Of a stretch of 30,514 nucleotides of DNA, positions 30,481-30,514 are shown one piece after another; position 1 is the stretch's first letter, and each line of letters opens with the position of its first letter. The stretch covers positions 1-30,514 of the forward strand of contig JBAYJM010000016.1 of the NCBI GenBank assembly GCA_041665065.1, read 5' to 3'. The notes below the pieces were generated by a model, which saw nothing but the letters and a program-made list of their open reading frames with translations, did no database searches and was not told where the DNA came from. The position numbers were made by a program, and so were the translations under genes. This stretch comes from JBAYJM01 sp041665065. Its GTDB lineage: Bacteria; Patescibacteriota; Patescibacteriia; 2-01-FULL-39-33.

Positions 30481-30514
30481 AATTAAGCGGGTTAATTTCG
30501 GTTATCCTGTGTTA

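Noticed and set aside
29515..30514. Recombinase as integrase of a mobile element
   Set aside because: No attachment repeats, tRNA target, transposase or phage genes are visible nearby; a Xer role is simpler.
1..30514. CRISPR arrays, tRNA or rRNA genes, insertion sequences
   Set aside because: I looked for spaced direct repeats, tRNA T-arm motifs and transposase motifs and saw none.

Overview
The window comes from an AT-rich bacterial genome, most likely a member of the Candidate Phyla Radiation (Patescibacteria, Parcubacteria-like). I infer this from several traits seen together: tightly packed genes with ATGA and TAATG overlaps, almost no Shine-Dalgarno sites, promoters placed so that some mRNAs would be leaderless, TrmB-type regulators, a secreted lysozyme-like protein with C-terminal repeats, and a small lysine-rich membrane protein. 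No rRNA or tRNA is present to confirm it.

Layout. 1-4400 (+): the end of a surface polysaccharide cluster (two family 2 glycosyltransferases, a zinc-ribbon methyltransferase, an oligosaccharide-polymerase-like membrane protein) with an RsuA/RluF-type pseudouridine synthase and an RppH-like Nudix gene inside it. 4410-4475: a double palindromic intergenic repeat. 4494-5906 (-): def-fmt, the formyl-methionine pair. 5980-8439: a small conserved-type hypothetical (+), then a MEMO-like metalloprotein and a secreted lysozyme-like protein (-). About 8510-9059 (-): no credible gene, but a GC-rich stretch that folds into at least a dozen helices and has its own promoter and terminator, so a large structured RNA of about 550 nt that I cannot assign to a known family.

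9142-25037 is one large branched-chain-amino-acid-type (LIV/HAAT) ABC transport locus. It has a single set of membrane and ATPase parts (livH, livM, livG, livF) but eight different substrate-binding proteins and two TrmB-family regulators. Each regulator is divergent from a binding-protein gene, and the motif GTCAAAT recurs in both divergent regions, overlapping -35 boxes. The locus starts in a transcription unit that also holds a TagA/WecG glycosyltransferase overlapping livH. The likely role is scavenging of diverse amino acids, peptides or similar small molecules by one translocator with interchangeable, separately regulated receptors.

25046-30480: a second Nudix gene, gltX, a 55-residue four-cysteine protein on the minus strand driven by a perfect consensus promoter and a strong Shine-Dalgarno site, an M23 peptidase with a long coiled coil, three small proteins (one a 42-residue peptide with 11 cysteines), and a tyrosine recombinase of the XerC/XerD type.

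The most notable items are the unassigned large RNA and the eight-receptor LIV locus with its two regulators.
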